A DNA stretch of 6,830 nt from the NCBI GenBank assembly GCA_002409375.1, contig DHNF01000064.1, positions 6,954-13,783 of the forward strand. Direction: 5' to 3'. Within the stretch, counting starts at the first letter, position 1; each line of letters starts with the position of its first letter. A program made the position numbers and the translations under genes. Source of the stretch: Ruminococcaceae bacterium UBA5423 (lineage in GTDB: Bacteria; Bacillota; Clostridia; Oscillospirales; Acutalibacteraceae). This document shows, one piece after another, positions 1 to 5,841 of this stretch. The notes under the pieces are model-generated. The model was not told the origin of the DNA. It searched no databases and saw only the letters and a list, made by a program, of their open reading frames with translations.

Positions 1-86
1 TTTTAAAATGCTGCCAACCCTCAGCGACACTGCAAGCAGAATTGCATAAGTTGATGAGTGCAAGCTTTGCAAGTCTATACTAATAT

Positions 87-121
87 CCGACTAAAAAATT
101 AATATCTTTTCGGTCTTTTTT
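87..121 (+). terminator. Weak possible intrinsic terminator, plus strand
   Basis: CCGA at 87-90 pairs with TCGG at 110-113. After a two-base bulge, AAA at 93-95 pairs with TTT at 107-109, around an AT-rich 11-base loop. The T-rich run TCTTTTTT follows directly at 114-121. The geometry is that of a rho-independent terminator, but the stem is short and only four base pairs are firm. It would serve a plus-strand gene lying to the left of the window. The T run is also the left arm of the larger palindrome at 116-188. Confidence 0.27.
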
Positions 122-188
122 GAGTCAGGCTTGCGTTCTCCTTGCTGGGCGACCACCTGTGTCGCCCGGCATTGTCCGACACAAAAAA
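116..188. repeat. Imperfect palindrome with nested GC-rich hairpin
   Basis: The outer arms 116-130 and 174-188 pair over 15 positions, with 12 Watson-Crick pairs, one G-T and two mismatches. The left arm starts with six T and the right arm ends with six A. Inside, 143-153 pairs with 161-171 as an 11-bp stem (one T-G) around a 7-base loop. A competing pairing also exists: TGTGTCG at 158-164 can pair with CGACACA at 177-183, and this excludes the inner hairpin. Neither strand has a T run after the hairpin, because the T run comes before it on both strands, so it is not an ordinary terminator. It could be a small palindromic repeat, a MITE-like remnant or a structured RNA. Confidence 0.55.
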
Positions 189-313
189 TCCTTTTAATAA
201 TCTTTCAATCAAATATTAGTATTAATTGCGTAGTGCGCAGTGTTTTATTAAAATTTCATTAACATATTTTATCATGAAATATCAAAATCGGTCAAGACTT
301 CATTTTTTATTCT

Positions 314-1306
314 TCAGTGTTTATAACGGCCCTTTTTAGCATTATCCGGCTTATTATAAATGCTGAGCACAACAGACAGTATTATGAATATGGCAACAAG
401 CCCCCCCACTGTCCATACGGTCCATGAGGGCAATCCAAAAATATTAGAATCTTTTGTTGTATTACTCTTTGATACTGTGCTTGTGGTTGTTATCATTTTA
501 GTTAACGATGATGCCGGATTAGGCGGGGTTGAACAAAGCTCTTTTATGTCGTTGGCTGTCATTGCATAATCATATATTGCCAATTCGTCTATCAATGCGT
601 TTAGCGTGGGGTCGTCCCATCGGCCGGCACCAATCGTCAGCATATTGTTTCGCATTTCCTCAACGCCAAGTACTAACAATTGTTCAAACCGCAAATGACC
701 GTCGATATAAAGCTTCAAATATTGTCCGTCCATTGTGACAGCAATATGGTGCCACTTGTTTTGTGATAATCCAAACGACTCCTTACCCGGATCTGCCGGA
801 TTGTAAAGCTCATATTTTACGCGATTTTTTTTGTCACCCATCGAAAATTCCATATAGACGCCGTCAAGCGTTTTGCCGTTTTTGTCCTTCTTTTCGGTTT
901 TTTTTGCATGGGGCATTAAGGTCAAATAGGTATAGTCGTTGTGGGACAATGTAAAAAGCCGCTGAGAATACATTGCCTGTTCATCCTGTCCGTCAGCGGC
1001 GCCGCGCCAATAAAACCAACCTGCAACAGTCATTTTGTGTATCTGAAGCTGCCAATATCCAACTTCAAGATATTGTCCTGTACCGTTAAGTGATACGCAC
1101 TTTCCCGAATAGCCGTTTTGCTGCCAGGTCAGTTTGTTTTGTGATATTTGTTTTTTTTCACTATAGCAATTAACATAAGGGGACATTGTGTCAGGCTCGT
1201 GCACAATCCAAAGGCGTCCGTTTTTATATCCTTTGGCTGCGGATACTGTCCACACACTTATCAGCAATAATAAAGCCATAATCGGGAAAACAGTTTTTAA
1301 CTTCAT
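314..1306 (-). CDS. Secreted LamG-domain protein with C-terminal membrane anchor
   Basis: This is a 330-residue surface protein. I chose the ATG at 1306 over the in-frame ATG at 1384 because an AAGGAG ribosome site lies five bases upstream, a signal peptide begins directly there, and the longer form would overlap the gene before it. Residues 1-24 form a signal peptide with a charged start, a Leu-rich core and a cleavage site near VSAA. Residues about 45-258 form a concanavalin A-like LamG fold (Laminin_G_3 type), with MTVAGWF at 92-98, WHHIAVTMDG at 185-194, LYIDG at 199-203, TIGAG at 224-228 and LIDELAIYD at 238-246. Such domains often bind carbohydrate or protein ligands, but the ligand here is unknown. 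A Thr/Ser-rich linker (about 266-285) leads to a membrane helix (about 295-317) and a basic tail ending in KKGRYKH. No canonical xPxTG motif precedes the helix, so it is probably a type I membrane protein. It is the second gene after the 62-residue sortase-substrate-like protein, 28 bp downstream of it. Confidence 0.85.
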   Translation of the reverse strand: MKLKTVFPIMALLLLISVWTVSAAKGYKNGRLWIVHEPDTMSPYVNCYSEKKQISQNKLTWQQNGYSGKCVSLNGTGQYLEVGYWQLQIHKMTVAGWFYWRGAADGQDEQAMYSQRLFTLSHNDYTYLTLMPHAKKTEKKDKNGKTLDGVYMEFSMGDKKNRVKYELYNPADPGKESFGLSQNKWHHIAVTMDGQYLKLYIDGHLRFEQLLVLGVEEMRNNMLTIGAGRWDDPTLNALIDELAIYDYAMTANDIKELCSTPPNPASSLTKMITTTSTVSKSNTTKDSNIFGLPSWTVWTVGGLVAIFIILSVVLSIYNKPDNAKKGRYKH

Positions 1307-1311
1307 TGCAA

Positions 1312-1317
1312 CTCCTT
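1312..1317 (-). promoter_or_regulatory. Ribosome binding site fixing the LamG protein start
   Basis: CTCCTT on the plus strand reads AAGGAG on the coding strand, five bases before the ATG at 1306-1304. This strong site decides for the internal start and against the upstream in-frame ATG at 1384. Confidence 0.8.
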
Positions 1318-1334
1318 GGAGATTATTGTAGAGA

Positions 1335-1523
1335 TTATTTTTTATTTTTCTTGGAAAGATAAGAAAGCCATGACAGTGCTGCAATCAGCACGATTGCGAC
1401 AATGCCAAATATGTAGGGCCAAATGTTGGTTCTTTCCCCTGTGGCGGGTGTGCCGCTTGCTGCGGCAGCGAAAAATTGTCCAAAAGACAAAAGAAAAGCT
1501 GTCAAAACTGCGGTCTTTTTCAT
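1335..1523 (-). CDS. Minimal sortase substrate-like small protein (TPATG sorting signal)
   Basis: This is a 62-residue protein, small but well supported: an AAAGGGAGA ribosome site (1531-1539) lies seven bases before the ATG, and the layout is coherent. Residues 1-22 are a signal peptide (MKK start, hydrophobic core, AAAA cleavage region). T25-P-A-T-G29 followed by Glu fits the xPxTG pentapeptide of Gram-positive sorting signals and resembles the (S/N/P)PxTG motifs cut by clostridial class B sortases. A hydrophobic helix (about 34-56) and the basic end KKNKK complete the signal. After removal of the signal peptide and cleavage between Thr28 and Gly29, only about six to nine residues would stay on the wall. 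It is the first gene of a two-gene unit with the LamG protein and is divergent from the operon that encodes the sortase. It could instead be a plain small membrane protein, or the remnant of a larger surface protein that lost its middle. No homolog can be named from sequence alone. Confidence 0.75.
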   Translation of the reverse strand: MKKTAVLTAFLLSFGQFFAAAASGTPATGERTNIWPYIFGIVAIVLIAALSWLSYLSKKNKK

Positions 1524-1558
1524 AGCAATCTCTCCCTTTATATTAGTTGTATTATGAT

Positions 1559-1587
1559 GTTATAAGTATAAGCTATCAGGCGAACAA
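1559..1587 (-). promoter_or_regulatory. Possible promoter of the minus-strand surface-protein unit
   Basis: Read on the minus strand, TTGTTC (1587-1582) and TATAAC (1564-1559) are separated by 17 bases. The -10 matches five of six consensus positions and the -35 only three. It lies about 35 bp upstream of the ATG at 1523, a sensible distance. The region is AT-rich, so chance matches are easy. Confidence 0.3.
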
Positions 1588-1679
1588 ATTCAACCATGAT
1601 ATGAGCGCAATAAACCGTGTTTTGATATGTAGTATAGATGTTTTAGAAAGCGATGTATCTGATTGATAAAAATATTTAA

Positions 1680-1700
1680 TGTAAACTGTTATAATTTACA
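1680..1700. promoter_or_regulatory. Operator-like dyad in the divergent promoter region
   Basis: TGTAAA at 1680-1685 and TTTACA at 1695-1700 are perfect inverted copies nine bases apart. An overlapping pair, ACTGT (1685-1689) and ACAGT (1698-1702), also matches. A consensus TATAAT at 1690-1695 lies between the arms, and a TTGACA begins four bases after the right arm. This placement would suit a dimeric repressor acting on either side, but I recognise no specific regulator motif and no regulator gene is nearby. Confidence 0.25.
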
Positions 1701-1703
1701 GTA

Positions 1704-1749
1704 TTGACATATTTATAAGGTTGTATAATTAGCGATTATGTTATATAAT
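1704..1749 (+). promoter_or_regulatory. Candidate promoter region of the desulfurase-sortase-thiI-cinA operon
   Basis: A perfect TTGACA (1704-1709) and a perfect TATAAT (1724-1729) are present, but only 14 bases apart, which is short of the usual 16-18. A second TATAAT at 1744-1749 has TTGTAT (1721-1726) exactly 17 bases upstream, a poor -35. Either would give a leader of roughly 30-50 bases before the TTG start at 1786. I cannot decide which is used. Confidence 0.42.
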
Positions 1750-1772
1750 AAAGTGCTGAAATGACGGCATTT

Positions 1773-1778
1773 GGGAGG
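1773..1778 (+). promoter_or_regulatory. Ribosome binding site deciding a TTG start
   Basis: GGGAGG lies seven bases before TTG at 1786. No in-frame ATG lies near it, and the conserved cysteine desulfurase N-terminus (EYVYLDNAATT) begins at once after the TTG, so the non-ATG start is well supported. Confidence 0.75.
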
Positions 1779-1785
1779 TTAGCTG

Positions 1786-2919
1786 TTGGAATACGTATAT
1801 CTTGACAATGCAGCTACAACATCAGTTTATCCATTGGCAGCCAAAAAAGCGATGGAAATGATGACTGTATACTACGGCAACCCATCTTCGCTGCATACAC
1901 TCGGTATCCAAGCGGAACAACAGCTTAATATTGCGCGTGAGCAAGTTGCCGGGCTGATTGGTTGTCGTTCTGACGCTCTTGTGTTCACCTCCGGCGGGAC
2001 AGAAGCTAATAATCTCGCTATTCTGGGTTCCATAGAAGCAAGAAGCCGTGCAGGGCGTCATGTTATTACCTCTGCCGTTGAGCATTCTTCAGTTTCGGCC
2101 TGCTGCACCGAGCTTGAACACCGAGGTTATGAAGTGACCCGCCTTGTACCCGGACAAGATGGTATTATATCGGCCGAACAAGTTGCGGACGCATGCCGCA
2201 GTGACACGGTTGTTGTCAGCATTATGGCCATAAACAACGAAAACGGTGCACATTTTCCAATTGACCGCATTGTGCCGGCTGTTCGCAGATCAGCACCTAA
2301 CGCGCTTATTCACTGCGATGCTGTCCAGGCGGTGGGAAAACTGCCCATTTCAGTTAAAAAGCTTGATGTTGATTTGCTAACGGCAAGTTCCCATAAATTA
2401 CACGGACCAAAGGGTTGCGGAGTGTTGTATATTAAAAGGGGCGTGCGCGTATTGCCGCGCGTTTTTGGTGGCAATCATGAAAGGGGACTGCGTGCCGGAA
2501 CAGAGGCGTCGCCTTTGATAGCGGCTTTCGGTGCCGCAGCCGCAAGCGTACCACATTTTGACCGGCAGCGAAAACTCTATGATTCATTAAAAAAACGGCT
2601 GGCAGACGGAGTCAAGGCTTTAAATGATGTAAGATGGTTGTCTCCGGAAAAATCAGTTTCTTATATAGTGAGCATTTCAGTTCCCGGCATAAAAAGTGAG
2701 ACAATGCTGCATTTTTTAGCCCAGCACGGCGTGTATGTTTCAAGCGGCTCTGCCTGCTCGAAGGGCAAGCAAAGCCCGGTATTGAAAGCGCTAAAACTAC
2801 CCGAGTGGGTTATTGATTCGGCATTGCGCATAAGCTTTACTCACACAAACACAATAAATGATGTTGATAGATTTCTTGAAGTGCTTGAGCAGGGCATTTT
2901 AACACTTGCTCGAAGTTAA
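1786..2919 (+). CDS. nifZ: Cysteine desulfurase, NifZ/IscS-like
   Basis: This pyridoxal phosphate enzyme (class V aminotransferase fold, 377 residues) takes sulfur from L-cysteine as an enzyme persulfide and releases alanine. Visible landmarks are YLDNAATT near the N-terminus, GGTEANN, His100 in VEHSS that stacks on the cofactor, NNENG at 150-154, Asp178 and Gln181 in HCDAVQ, the cofactor lysine Lys204 in SSHKLHGPKG, and the sulfur-accepting Cys324 in SSGSACS. The loop after this cysteine is short, and the protein is smaller than typical IscS, like the NifZ/YrvO-type enzymes of Bacillota. It starts with TTG. The nearby thiI makes delivery of sulfur to ThiI the best guess for its job, as with NifZ of Bacillus subtilis. 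No IscU or SufU scaffold gene is in view. The nifZ symbol is by context; a general IscS-type role cannot be excluded. Confidence 0.93.
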   Translation: MEYVYLDNAATTSVYPLAAKKAMEMMTVYYGNPSSLHTLGIQAEQQLNIAREQVAGLIGCRSDALVFTSGGTEANNLAILGSIEARSRAGRHVITSAVEHSSVSACCTELEHRGYEVTRLVPGQDGIISAEQVADACRSDTVVVSIMAINNENGAHFPIDRIVPAVRRSAPNALIHCDAVQAVGKLPISVKKLDVDLLTASSHKLHGPKGCGVLYIKRGVRVLPRVFGGNHERGLRAGTEASPLIAAFGAAAASVPHFDRQRKLYDSLKKRLADGVKALNDVRWLSPEKSVSYIVSISVPGIKSETMLHFLAQHGVYVSSGSACSKGKQSPVLKALKLPEWVIDSALRISFTHTNTINDVDRFLEVLEQGILTLARS

Positions 2920-2946
2920 TACAACAATTGAAAGGCAGGATCGGCA

Positions 2947-4572
2947 ATGGCAGATAAATTTGACAAAAAAAAGCTGCTTGATATTCGTCTAACAAACAAT
3001 GAACAAGATACCCCCGAAACTATCCGTGTTGTCGAGCAGGCGCGTGCCGACTTGCGAGAGTATGGGACGGAGCAGGATTTGGGCGATGGTTCGGTGCAGG
3101 CAGTATCTCTCGGAGACACCACATACACCTGGCAAAAGCAAGAGCATCCCATTGTGGGAGAACATAATATTGGCGATGAGGTTTTGTACAACACTGCATC
3201 AACCGGCAAGCGACGCTTTGTTGACAGAGTTGTTGCAGCTATTTCGGGAGTAATCCCCCAAAAGGGTGACCCGCCATTAGAGATTGTTCGCAAATGCATC
3301 TTCTTTATTGCTCTGATTACATTGATAATTTCATTATCTTATATAGTAAACGACATGATAATCATACCTGTTAAAAATAAGGATATGTATCAGAAGATAA
3401 CAGAGCTTTACAATCCTGACAACCCCGTGCCGCCTCCCGCCGACTTTCCCGACGTTAATTACCCAAACGGAATGTTGGATTCGTTTAAGGCGCTGTATGC
3501 ACGCAATCAGGATGTACGTGGCTGGTTTAAATATACCGATGCGAACGGCAAATGGCTTGACATTAATTATCCCATAATGTATTCGGGGGATAATGACTAT
3601 TACCTATATCGCGATTTTCAAAAAGCAAAAAATAAAAACGGTGCGCTGTTTTTTGATATGCGCAATAATCTGGAATCGCCGGACGCCCTTAACCGTGTAC
3701 TTATCATTTATGGGCATAATATGGCGAGCGGGCAAATGCTGTCCCCGCTTAATAAATTTCTAAACAATCTTAATTACATGCGTTCGGCGCCTCTTTTGAC
3801 AATGGACACATTGTATAGACGCGGCGAATATGCGGTGTTTTCGGTAATGCTTTTAAGCACGCGCAAGGAAGACGGGCCTTATTTTGACTATTTGCGTACT
3901 TCTTTCAGCAGCGATGAAGATTTTGAGAATTTTATAGCCAACATACGCGCGCGCTCAATTTACGATTTTAACAATATTAATGTAAATGCACAGGACGAAC
4001 TTCTTATTCTGTCCACATGTACGGCTGAAAGCAAAGCGAAATTTAAGGAAGGCCGCTGCGTAGTTGTTGCGCGCAGGGTACGCGACAATGAAACAGTTGC
4101 CGTTCGCTCTGCCGATATAGTCAAAAATAAGGATGTTATTATGCCGTATGCGTGGTATGTTAACCAAAAGCTTGCTCCACACAAGCATTATACCGAAACA
4201 GGGTATACAATTCCAGGGTCAAAATCAACGACCTCGACAGTTTCAAGGGATATCACTACACCGACGACCTACTCCGGATATATACCAATCGATAGACCGA
4301 CCACTGACCGCACCACGACCGGCACCGGATCATCCGACAGCACGCAATCCGGAACAGGCAGTACTACGGCAAGCGGTACTACCACAGAAGGCAGCAATGA
4401 CAGTACAAGCGAAACATCAACATCGGGCAGCGATACTTCCGTCACCTCTACCGGTGATGACACCACTACAAGCGGTGACACGAGCGAAACAACGGGTGAG
4501 CCCACCACGCCAAGCACTGATCAAACCGAACCGTCCTCAACCGACACCGAAACCGATCCCACTGAAAAATAA
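2947..4572 (+). CDS. Class B sortase with cytoplasmic N-terminus and Ser/Thr-rich C-terminal tail
   Basis: This is a membrane-bound cysteine transpeptidase of 541 residues that would cut surface proteins at a sorting motif and attach them to the cell wall. The AGGA ribosome site at 2937-2940 supports the ATG. Residues 1-116 are polar and lack a signal peptide; R115-K116 precede a single membrane helix (about 117-140), so the N-terminus should be inside and the enzyme outside. The sortase core runs from about 185 to 380: VRGWFKYTD, INYPIM, NDYYLYRDF, GALFFDMRNN, the catalytic His257 in YGHNM, Cys358 in LSTCT and Arg370 in GRCVVVARR. NDYYL, FxDxRNN and YGHNM are typical of class B. From about 425 to 541 the chain is low-complexity, more than half Ser and Thr with many acidic residues, and ends in DPTEK. 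Ordinary class B sortases are about half this length, without either extension. It lies 27 bp after the desulfurase and 27 bp before thiI. The divergent 62-residue protein is its best candidate substrate here. Confidence 0.9.
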   Translation: MADKFDKKKLLDIRLTNNEQDTPETIRVVEQARADLREYGTEQDLGDGSVQAVSLGDTTYTWQKQEHPIVGEHNIGDEVLYNTASTGKRRFVDRVVAAISGVIPQKGDPPLEIVRKCIFFIALITLIISLSYIVNDMIIIPVKNKDMYQKITELYNPDNPVPPPADFPDVNYPNGMLDSFKALYARNQDVRGWFKYTDANGKWLDINYPIMYSGDNDYYLYRDFQKAKNKNGALFFDMRNNLESPDALNRVLIIYGHNMASGQMLSPLNKFLNNLNYMRSAPLLTMDTLYRRGEYAVFSVMLLSTRKEDGPYFDYLRTSFSSDEDFENFIANIRARSIYDFNNINVNAQDELLILSTCTAESKAKFKEGRCVVVARRVRDNETVAVRSADIVKNKDVIMPYAWYVNQKLAPHKHYTETGYTIPGSKSTTSTVSRDITTPTTYSGYIPIDRPTTDRTTTGTGSSDSTQSGTGSTTASGTTTEGSNDSTSETSTSGSDTSVTSTGDDTTTSGDTSETTGEPTTPSTDQTEPSSTDTETDPTEK

Positions 4573-4599
4573 TAAATGTCGAAAGGCAAGGAATAGCCG

Positions 4600-5826
4600 A
4601 TGATGTCTGACACCCACTTACCCAGCTCGTGCGCGGCATGTGAGCCATCTAATAAAGAAATACTTTTAATAAAAACCGGCGAGCTTGTGCTTAAAGGGTT
4701 AAACAAAAGCACATTCGAATCAATTTTATTGAAGAATTTGCGCCATAAGCTAAAGCTTTTGGGTGAGTTTAAGCTACGCAAAGCGCAGTCCACAATTTAT
4801 ATTGAACCGATGGACAGCATGTTTGATATGGACGAAGCAGCACTGCGTGTTTCTGAGGTTTTCGGCATTGCGGCATTTTCGAGAGCTGTTGTCACCGAAA
4901 AGAATATGGATGCAATTTTGAAAGCGGCGGAAAATTATCTATATAATGAGCTTGCTGCGGCGCATACATTTAAGGTTGAGGCAAAACGCAGTGACAAGAC
5001 TTTTGAACTTGAATCTCCTGAAATTTGCCGTCAGGCAGGAGCTTATCTGCTTGACCGTTTTTCTCATCTAAAGGTTGATGTGCATAACCCCGATGTTATG
5101 GTAGTTATTGAAATACGCGATTTTGGTGCATATATTCACGGCCGTCAGCTTGCGGGAGCGGGAGGCATGCCGGTGGGATCGGGCGGAAAAGCAGCACTGT
5201 TAATTTCCGGCGGTATAGATTCTCCGGTTGCAGGTTATATGATGGCAAAGAGGGGCATAGATCTTCTTTGCATACATTTTGTTTCGCCGCCGTATACAAG
5301 TGAAAGGGCCGAACTCAAAGTAGTATCATTATTAGAAAGGCTGTCACGATATACCGGGAACACCGAGCTTTATATTGTGCCCTTTACGCAAATACAAGAG
5401 CAAATCAGTCAAAATTGTCCCGAGGATCTTTTTACGATTATTATGCGCCGCTTTATGATGCGCATAGCTACTATAATCGCAGGCAGATTCGAATGTGGGG
5501 CGCTCGTAACGGGCGAAAGCGTCGGACAGGTCGCCAGTCAGACAATTCCGGCAATTGCCTGTACTGATGCTGCAGCCGGTCTTCCTGTTTTTCGGCCATT
5601 GATTGGCATGGACAAGGACGAAATTGTTTCAATTTCTCGCAAGATTGATACATTTGATATATCAATACAACCATATCAAGATTGTTGTACGGTTTTTACG
5701 CCGCGCCACCCGCGAACCCGTCCAAAGCTTGAAAAGGTTTTAGAGGCAGAGGAGACACTTGACGCGAACAAATTAATTGACGAAGCTATATCCGGCATCA
5801 GAAAACGCCCAATACGAAATATATAG
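4600..5826 (+). CDS. thiI: tRNA 4-thiouridine synthase ThiI
   Basis: ThiI uses ATP to activate uridine 8 of tRNA and inserts sulfur taken from a cysteine desulfurase persulfide, giving s4U, a near-UV sensor. In some bacteria it also serves thiazole synthesis for thiamine. The 408-residue protein shows IKTGELVLKGLNK (N-terminal ferredoxin-like domain), a THUMP domain (about 60-170, with KRSD at 129-132), the PP-loop SGGIDS at 203-208 followed by PVAGYMMAKRG, TGESVGQVASQ at 304-314, and DCCTVFTPRHP with Cys362/Cys363 at the place of E. coli Cys344. The C-terminal rhodanese domain of the E. coli enzyme is absent, as is usual in Bacillota, so a partner desulfurase such as the one upstream must deliver sulfur directly. 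AAGGAA at 4588-4593 lies six bases before the first of two adjacent ATG codons. The chain has about 18 residues before the conserved start of the family, including C11-A-A-C14. Confidence 0.96.
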   Translation: MMSDTHLPSSCAACEPSNKEILLIKTGELVLKGLNKSTFESILLKNLRHKLKLLGEFKLRKAQSTIYIEPMDSMFDMDEAALRVSEVFGIAAFSRAVVTEKNMDAILKAAENYLYNELAAAHTFKVEAKRSDKTFELESPEICRQAGAYLLDRFSHLKVDVHNPDVMVVIEIRDFGAYIHGRQLAGAGGMPVGSGGKAALLISGGIDSPVAGYMMAKRGIDLLCIHFVSPPYTSERAELKVVSLLERLSRYTGNTELYIVPFTQIQEQISQNCPEDLFTIIMRRFMMRIATIIAGRFECGALVTGESVGQVASQTIPAIACTDAAAGLPVFRPLIGMDKDEIVSISRKIDTFDISIQPYQDCCTVFTPRHPRTRPKLEKVLEAEETLDANKLIDEAISGIRKRPIRNI

Positions 5827-5841
5827 AGGTAATATAACATG
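5824..5841 (+). promoter_or_regulatory. thiI stop overlapping the cinA ribosome site
   Basis: The TAG of thiI (5824-5826) shares bases with AGAGGT (5825-5830), which lies eight bases before the ATG at 5839. This spacing suggests translational coupling of the two genes within one transcript. Confidence 0.6.

Larger units (their letters stand above)
1..313. other. Intergenic stretch without a convincing gene
   Basis: No open frame here has both a start and a ribosome site. Positions 3-83 on the plus strand are open from the window edge to a TAA and could be the last 26 codons of a gene lying to the left, but so short an open stretch is expected by chance. The part from 116 to 188 is a GC-rich imperfect palindrome, listed separately. 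The part from 189 to 313 is AT-rich and holds only short chance dyads. I see no clear intrinsic terminator for the minus-strand LamG gene that ends at 314. Confidence 0.6.

Noticed and set aside
3..83. Open stretch on the plus strand that might be the 3' end of a gene to the left
   Set aside because: Only 26 codons, no recognisable protein sequence, and open frames of this length are common by chance. The weak terminator just after it is the only support.
116..188. The GC-rich palindrome as a bidirectional terminator
   Set aside because: In a terminator the T run follows the hairpin. Here it precedes the hairpin on both strands.
420..440. LPSWT in the LamG protein as an LPxTG sorting motif
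   Set aside because: The glycine that follows threonine in sorting motifs is absent and the spacing is wrong, so I do not call it a sortase substrate.
1307..1384. Upstream in-frame ATG that would add 26 residues to the LamG protein
   Set aside because: It lacks a good ribosome site, places 26 polar and basic residues before a perfect signal peptide, and overlaps the end of the preceding gene. The internal ATG has AAGGAG at the right distance.
1524..1785. A riboswitch or T-box leader before the cysteine desulfurase
   Set aside because: The likely leader is only about 30-50 bases, with no conserved riboswitch elements and no terminator hairpin.
2916..3299. 127-codon open frame on the minus strand opposite the sortase N-terminus
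   Set aside because: It lies within the real coding region, shows no domain, and its ends match no ribosome site or promoter.
4133..4603. Open frames overlapping the sortase tail on both strands (also 4269-4517 on the minus strand)
   Set aside because: They are shadows of the low-complexity Ser/Thr coding stretch. They have no fitting ribosome site, and their composition simply mirrors the repeats of the real frame.
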